From Platycnemis pennipes (lineage: Eukaryota > Arthropoda > Insecta > Odonata > Platycnemididae): a stretch of 64,000 nt of DNA. Every line of letters starts with the position of its first letter. The first letter of the stretch is position 1. Shown here piece after piece: positions 57,206 through 64,000 of this stretch. A model generated the notes under the pieces. It did no database searches, was not told where the DNA came from, and worked only from the letters and a program-made list of their open reading frames with translations. The stretch covers positions 50,858,107 through 50,922,106 of the forward strand of contig OW121846.1 in NCBI GenBank assembly GCA_933228895.1. The letters are read 5' to 3'. Made by a program: the position numbers and the translations under genes.

Positions 57206-59160
57206 TTCTCTGTAATATTTCTACCTTTAGCCAAGTACGCATCTATCTTGAATGAAGAAAATGACCTAAGCTCTCGGTTTTCTACCCTGAAATACAAACT
57301 GACTAATATTTTACATTCTACCATTGCAAAGGAGCATAAAAATACAGTAATTTAGAATACGAGGGTGTACCATTATATTCATTCCTCTCTAGTTCAATGT
57401 TTATGTTGACTTTGAAATAAAATTATAGCATTTTTGGGGTATATTTAAAGTTTTAGCTCTAAAGGAAGGCATTTATAATGTTTTTTGACCACATACAATT
57501 TCTCAGTTTTTCGCAATTTAATTTATCTCTAGACATTGCCCCCGTAAATTCTGTGCGTTGACTGTAAAGTATAATAACCCAAGGGCCATCGGTTGAAAAA
57601 AGCTGTATAAGTGGGGATACCTCTGTTGCGGGTAAGAATATGAGTAGAAGATAGAGGGGCTGATAATTATTTCATAGTGCAAAATGACCATAGTTGTCGA
57701 CGCACCCTATAAATCCAAATCTACCAAATCGAAACTATTTCATAAACCTAACATATATGTTTACCATTGTAAACTTAATGTGTATGAATACATACTAGGA
57801 GAAGTAGTAGTTTTTAGTAGAAGAAAAACCTTCGCAGCAGGGTAAATGATAGCGCTGAACGTGCTCTTAGAGGCGTCCTCCGGATGTGACCCCTGACACC
57901 TCTTATAATACACCACATGAATATTAAGTTATCTATTGAAAATGGAAAAAATACTTTTATTAATTTTCATTGGCTTGAGCATTTACACAACATTTTCGAT
58001 GCATTTTTACCTTGTAGGTAACCTTGTAGTAAGGCAAGCCAATAACTGTCTAGCCTTTAAGTAGCAGGCAATGCGAAAGAAAAAAATCACAAAGTGATCG
58101 TTTGAAAGTACTGCATAGCCGAAAAAGTGGAACCTGAAAAGCACTCATAGAACGAACGCATAGAGAGTATATTTTTTAGGCAGTATATTTTTTAAATTAG
58201 GGAGCATTATTTTTAAAATGAAAAAAGCTTACTTTTATCTTTGAGATCAATTAACTCTTCGAGAGAAAACGCTGAGTGGTAGAGGAGGTGTTTAGCTTCA
58301 GATGAATTAGCAAAATATTCCACAGCAAGATTGGAGATCGTCTGTTACAAGCATGAGAGAAGAATTATGTGAGTATGAGGAGTTTATCAGATAGGGGAAT
58401 CGAGTGGAAAGCTTTTCTAAACCAACCTTAGGATTGGTGATGTCGTAAATTTTTCGGTAAGAGTTCCCCTGACTCCCGGTAGACATCTCATTCTTTCTCC
58501 GTCACGCTGTAGGCTTCATGAAAAAGTCCGATGGTATCACTTGTCTTGCCTGGCATGGTTTTATTTACTTCCGGCCCATCAAAGCGCTCAGAGACTTGTC
58601 GCAACTCACCGGTTTCTTTGATGACCTTCGTGGTTCACCAGTGTTCCATTCTTTGGCCGACACCAACGACTTTCGGAGGCGAAGATCTCTCTTGTAACCA
58701 CCTACTGCTTTATAACTTTGCGCTATGGAGTATGTGTTCAGCCGTGGAAGGCGGTAGCTTTTGCGTAAGGGCGAAGGGATATGGAACGACCCCTGGGCAC
58801 GTTATCTTCCTGAGATCATTATCGCTCGCACTGGCAGGCCAGAGTACTATAGGTAAACGTGTTATTCGTAGTTGATTGAAATGCATTGATTCCACGGAAA
58901 GGGAATGAGCCCGGGGCGAATGTCGTAGCGTCCATGGATAAAGCGTGTAATCGAATACACAGTTAACGTGAAATAGTAATGTGACTAGTAAGCCAAAATA
59001 ACTGTCATTTCGTGAAGTATAGTGCTATTATTCAAATAAATACTGCCTTTGAAATAGAGAATGCTGATAAATAAGACTTTTCGGGAAGAAGTTCTTTGCT
59101 TCTAAGAGAGAATGCTGATAACGTAGGTCGTTCGCGTCATTTAGGAAAGGTTAGCATTTA
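57206..59160. other. No gene seen
   Basis: The 114-codon ORF at 58531-58875 shows no recognised motif, signal peptide or splice context. Nothing else was recognised. Confidence 0.4.
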
Positions 59161-59164
59161 AAAA

Positions 59165-59582
59165 GAGCGTAGGTTAAAGTACAGCTTAAATCTATAAGAG
59201 AAATTTCAATCGAATAGCTTTCCTGAAGATGCTAAGCACATATTACAAACAGTAGCGTATTATGCTAGATTCGACCAGATAAATAAGATTAGAGAGAGAG
59301 ATTGTCGTACTGATAGATTCAAAATGGCATTTTTCCCCCGTACTATAAGAGAACAGAATAGGCAGCATAGCAATGGGATAGGTAGGGGAAATATTTTAGA
59401 GTGGTCTGTAGTGCATGATGCATGTATTAATCCCTTAAACACTATAGATACTAAAAATAGAGTTGCATGAGAACCTATAGTTGCTTGTTTGAATGTCAGT
59501 AGTGCATTTTTGGTGATCTTCACCCCCTGCCACACACCCTCGCGGTGGCTTACAGTGTATCATGTAGATATAGATGTAGATG
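59165..59582 (+). mobile_element. CR1/L2-like LINE, subfamily A, 3' end
   Basis: The plus strand has the decayed ORF2 end (SYYARFDQINKIRER-type peptide, then DCRTDRFKMAFFPRTIREQN RQHSNGIGRG), the 3' UTR, and the tail CACCCCCTGCCACACACCCT CGCGGTGGCTTACAGTGTAT CATGTAGATATAGATGTAGA TGAG. The minus-strand frame over it is incidental. It is 5'-truncated near 59,165. Confidence 0.87.
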
Positions 59583-59589
59583 AGGAATG

Positions 59590-61975
59590 AAACTATGGAT
59601 TGCAGGGGGAAGAAATCGGTGTCGGCAGTATACTCCTCTAATTCTCTGTTTCGTGCTCCATTCAACCGACAGCATTTGGAACTTAAATTTCCCTCGACTC
59701 AACACTCAATTAGCGGCCAGCAGACACTTCTGAATCTGCCACTCTCGGAATTTGAAATCGGAAACTCGGAATGAGAGGCCGAGCCCCGAAACGTTGCCAG
59801 ACAAAATAATGAACTCCAATTATCTGTCGTATTGTCCCACTCTGCGCCTTAAAATGGAATAAGCATCTATTATTTAGGAGGTGTAAGATCATGATTTCGA
59901 AAATGCACTGATTTTAATGACAGTAATTTATTATTATGCCTTCCCTATGCTAACGACGAGAATGAAGATGGGAGACGACTTTCGACTACGTTTCACAGGT
60001 TTGCGAGTTTCAAGGGCAGTAACGTTAGGGCGCTGGTGTTGAAGATACGGATTGCGTCTACGTGAAACAAAGATGACACCGCATCAGTTTTGTGCTAAGT
60101 ATATGAAGTATGCCTCTGGATTGCGAATTACATTTAAACCGATAATTGGGTTCATTTCCCTATTACGAGCACGAAGTTAGTTATTATGAAAAGATAAGGT
60201 GGCATAGATATCCTATAAACGCCCGGAAGACTTTTCCTTCAAATTTGTCCATCGTATTTTCCACTCCTTTTCATAAAACCTCGTTGGCCTCGAGCAATTA
60301 GGCCTACGCTGAACGTAATGAAGATTGAATTAATCCCTGTCAAAGTTTCGTGTTTAATATTGAACGTAATTACGAAAATGGAGGCCCGAGATTTTAAAAT
60401 TTTCTCTCCTCTTCAGAAATGATATTCATCATTTTTGTCAGATGATAACGATTTAATCGTTGCATATATGGCCTTTTTTGTTATTTTACGTGAATAAAAA
60501 ATATTAATATTATTCACGTTTTACCAGAGTGGTCCGCAATTTTTTGCTGCAGCGAACAAAACTGATGGAAACCAGGAATGTTCTCGGAGAAAATTATACT
60601 GGAAATTTTAGAATGGTATATATTTCAAATAATAGGATGCAATAACGTTATTTTAACTAATAAGATATATACTGTAGGAAAATAATAAGGAATTGAATGT
60701 AATTCTCACGTAAATTGTTAATTCAAGTCTAATTTTCTAAATGCTACACAATGTCATGTTTCCCTTATGTGTAGTGATTACTTGAAACTGGAGTCCATAG
60801 TAAAAAACTTGCCCAATTTACAGCATTTTACTATTGACGAGGTATAATATATTACGCCTAGGCATGCATTAATGTTTGCAACTGTTGATAGCATGCCGAT
60901 ATGATAATAATGTTATCTAAATAAGAAATATATTTACCCATGTGGAACTCGTTGTTAGATAAATTTTTATTAGTGAATTATTTCGTTTTTTTAAAGGTGC
61001 TTCCAAATAAAACTATGATATTGGTATTCAACGAAAGATCATGAATAATGAGAATTACCCACGCTAAACTCGGGAAACAAAAACTGGAAGGCGTGAGGGT
61101 AATGTTATTTGGGCAGTAGAGTAACCAGCGATTGACGACACTAGGTGGAATGTACTGGGTATTCTACTATAGGAGTCTACTGATACCTGGTAATACATAA
61201 ATTATTAAAATATTTAACTGTGCGTAATACTAGAAAGTGATCTTTTATAGCAATGAAGCGTGAAAAATAGCCGCGGTAAGCATATCTCTTGTGATTTGAA
61301 ATGTGGTGTTACTGAATGGAAGATGGGGTTTTGCAGAATGGATAGAAGATAAAATGGATAGATCTAATGACAAGCCAATAGTCCTATGAAATGTGGGAAA
61401 AAGGTTTGATAAAAAAATAAATAAGACTACGAGACAGCCTTATCGGCCATGAATTATCATCATTCAAGACATGATGATCTGTGAAGACATTTGTGGAGGG
61501 AAAATTTGGTGGTAGAAATAACAAATGAATCTCAGGAGGCATGAGGAGTAAGTAAAGTAGGACGGTAAAGAGAAAAACCATATCCATTTGAATACTTAAG
61601 TTGAGTGTCCAAATCGAGTGGGAGCAACGTTCATTAATCTGAGGGTTGATGACTTGTGATTATGATGATGATGATCACTCCTAGTATTGGGCTACAGATG
61701 GAGGGGTTCTTGGTTTAATTCAGTGTGAAGCCATTTCGAATATTCCCTCTTGAAATGCTTGCGGTGTGCTTCTTAAAGATTCGAACGAGGTTGCTGGAGG
61801 TAAAAGGAAATAAAGCTTTGCAACGTGCTTCAAAACACCGCGAGATCCACTGTTACCTATCACCACAACCCTTGGATTGATCTAGAGTTTAATTGGTATA
61901 GTCGTGGTGTAATTAGGTTTTAATACGCTGCAACTGCCTAGGCGTCAAACTGTCTAAATTAATCACAAGCCTAAT
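59590..61975. other. AT-rich DNA, no gene seen
   Basis: A 9-bp stem (ACGTGAATA/TATTCACGT) lies at 60,488-60,519 and a short (ATG)n run near 61,660. No coding signal. Confidence 0.45.
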
Positions 61976-61979
61976 ACTA

Positions 61980-62075
61980 AGAAGAACACAACGCCCAGGC
62001 TCGAGGTGGGAATCGAACGCACGACCTTAAGATGGTCAGGCCAGCATTTGACTAAGAGACTCCCGCAGCCGACTG
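61980..62075 (-). repeat. tRNA-derived SINE head, minus strand
   Basis: The minus strand reads CTCTTAGTCAAATGCTGGCC, 'tgaccatcttaaggtc', GTGCGTTCGATTCCCACCTC. Box B is good, but the acceptor stem pairs only partly, so a working tRNA is unlikely. Confidence 0.5.
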
Positions 62076-64000
62076 TCATAAGACATCCAGGTTTCCTATG
62101 CCAACATAAGATACTGCAGAAAATATCAATTGATTCAGAGAAATATTTATTTCAAAGGAATAAAAACTTTTATAGAAATATTTCAGGTTTGGTTGAATTA
62201 TTTTGGGCTCCGTGCCTAATATTCATATTCCTATTTCTAATTCGCGGAGTAGATAGGGGAGAAGGCGTAGTTTAATCCTGCGTGTTAGACGGAGACTAAT
62301 GCTGCGTTCAGTTATTTTGTACCAAAAAAATAGGAAACCCATTTAATCCCCTACTAATACGCATTTCAATATTTTTAATTAAACGATGAAATGCTTTACC
62401 ACTGTTCAGCTGTTATAGTTCACATCAAACTTCCATAAAAATAATGTTATCCGATATGGAAGTGGTGTTCCTATTTTATTTTCTAACCCAGCCGTAGCGA
62501 TTCCGTGTGCCAGAATATTTAACATTAATATTCCAAATCACTAGTTTGAATACTGATGATCAGTTTACTACCATTATTCGGACTCATTTGCGTAAAGCAC
62601 TGATACCAGCTCCTCCCAATAATCATTTTTAAGGCCGTAGATATTGATTTGTACGCATCAAAAGTTAGTGATACATATACGTGAGCATGTTTGCGCTCAT
62701 GGGTGATGGCTTCACCTACGCAGGTTAGTTCGTTTTTTTTCTTGCGATCACAGAGAGCAGCGTATTTGATACACTCTCCGAGAAATACGAAACTGAGTAT
62801 ACACTGCAGAGTATTGATTCTGAAAGCAGTGGAATGAGGATGATGCTATCTCAATCATCGACACCGATGCTTTTCATTTTGTGTGAAAATTTCCTTTGGT
62901 TGCAGAAAGGGGGGAATATATTCCCTATCGTATGCATCAAGCTCGTAAGATATGGCGATAAAGAAGATTACTCATATATTTTTTTCCAAATTAATGTTGA
63001 ATAAAACGTTCGAAGGGTTTGGTAATAATGAAGATTTTTAACACTGGTGCCTTCATCGTCACCTATATATACCTCGTATAACATTATTGACATTAAGACA
63101 GGAAAAGGATCAGGAAATAAGAATTTGTCACTCATCACCTTTAATGATTTTAGAGGCATCCTTCACGCAAGTAATTCCTTTTTCTTCCCAGATCATATTT
63201 TTCCGACACGTTTGCATGCAAATGTTTACGAAGACGGCATTATTCCATGGGCGTCAACCTATTAAATTCCCCATGCGTACTTAAAAAAAAACAAATTTTC
63301 GCACTAAGCACTCAGGCCATTAGCAATACTTGTACGCGTTGCAACTCATCTCATTAGTGGAGCAAATAAAGGCCTGCTTCGTATAATTTTCCGTATCGCT
63401 ACGCCTTTTAAGTGGCTCGCTGAATTATGCGTAGATGTGTTCGCAAATACGTCTTCAATCAATTTCGTGTTCGGAGAGTTCTGCATCTATTTTTGTTCCC
63501 ATTTTCCACTACCATAACTCCCTCAAAGATGAGTCACAATCTTCTATACTCGCTCCATTCATCAATCTGCTTGTATACTAAGGATCTGAAGAAATACAGA
63601 ATACGTTCCATGTTACGATACTTAACGTGGTGATCTGGGCATGACCCTCAGAGGTGAAGTCACCTCTCATACCTCAATACCCTGTTGTAATAATTCAATC
63701 AGCCATGAGAGCTATGACAAAAAACAATACTTTTTTTCTTTCCTTTAATATCCTCATTATTGACATTTAAATGTGCCTAATCCGATTCCAGTAACGGCGT
63801 AGCACACGCCTAATCTGGACGGAGACTTTTGCTGGTTGTAGCAGAAAGGTAGTATATTTGGTCTGGTTTTGATCTGGTTTGAAATGAGGACCTTTAGGTT
63901 CTACATGCATTAAGGAATCCATGGCTCTCTGGGTCATTCTGTTGCTGATTATCAATCGCATAATATCTAACGTACATTATAGGATATATCCGAGTACCAA
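62076..64000. other. AT-rich DNA, no gene seen
   Basis: Short ORFs at 62006-62275, 63047-63284 and 63427-63633 have no motif. No transposon ends recognised. Confidence 0.45.

Noticed and set aside
61980..62075. Candidate minus-strand tRNA gene
   Set aside because: Only about four acceptor-stem pairs form and box A is poor, so it is best read as a SINE head.
1..64000. CRISPR array, bacterial operon or phage features
   Set aside because: The window is plainly eukaryotic: it has introns, SINEs and LINEs, and no regularly spaced direct repeats were seen.

Overview
This window looks like a stretch of a large, AT-rich, repeat-laden arthropod genome, probably an insect. The main clue is a minus-strand exon at 5020-5746. 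It encodes TM4 through the C-terminus of a rhodopsin-family neuropeptide receptor that reads like the SIFamide receptor, a receptor of arthropods and their relatives. The exon opens at a splice acceptor, and the exons for the N-terminus and TM1-TM3 are not recognisable in the window. The species cannot be named from this sequence.

Apart from that exon I see no convincing host protein-coding gene. Two weaker host signals are a possible 71-bp exon at 14058-14128 and a CpG-rich island at 31,300-32,460 with a good minus-strand splice donor at its edge.

Most identifiable content is transposable-element debris. (1) A CR1/L2-like non-LTR retrotransposon occurs in two subfamilies, here called A and B. 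There are about ten mostly 5'-truncated copies, at 20.5, 37.0, 38.0, 38.9, 43.8-44.8 (one inside another), 45.1, 49.6, 51.2-52.3, 53.1 and 59.2 kb. (2) A 2.4-kb piggyBac-type element with TTAA target duplications lies at 39,339-41,770, and a 314-bp piggyBac-type MITE at 24,655-24,968. (3) A 233-bp PIF/Harbinger-like MITE lies at 29,550-29,782. (4) Several tRNA-derived SINE families are present. One has a recurrent core around CCGTCGGATGGGACGTTAAA, seen ten times on both strands. Another has three copies, and an inverted 'two-head' arrangement has two. (5) There is a possible Helentron-type fragment at 23.4 kb.

Layout: 1-4.7 kb featureless AT-rich; 4.7-5.75 kb receptor exon and 3' UTR; 5.75-19 kb mostly featureless, with a 208-bp tandem duplication and scattered SINE pieces; 19-21 kb a duplicated 190-bp repeat and a LINE fragment; 21-31 kb sparse, with three small DNA-transposon remains; 31.2-33.5 kb CpG-rich island and SINE heads; 36.9-54.7 kb dense TE nest with long pyrimidine- or purine-biased tracts; 54.7-64 kb mostly featureless, with one clear SINE and one LINE tail.

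I found no evidence for an undescribed multi-gene system. The most informative observations are the nested insertions, the decayed internally deleted piggyBac element, the recurrent SINE core, and the LINE 3' stem-loop conserved across copies.
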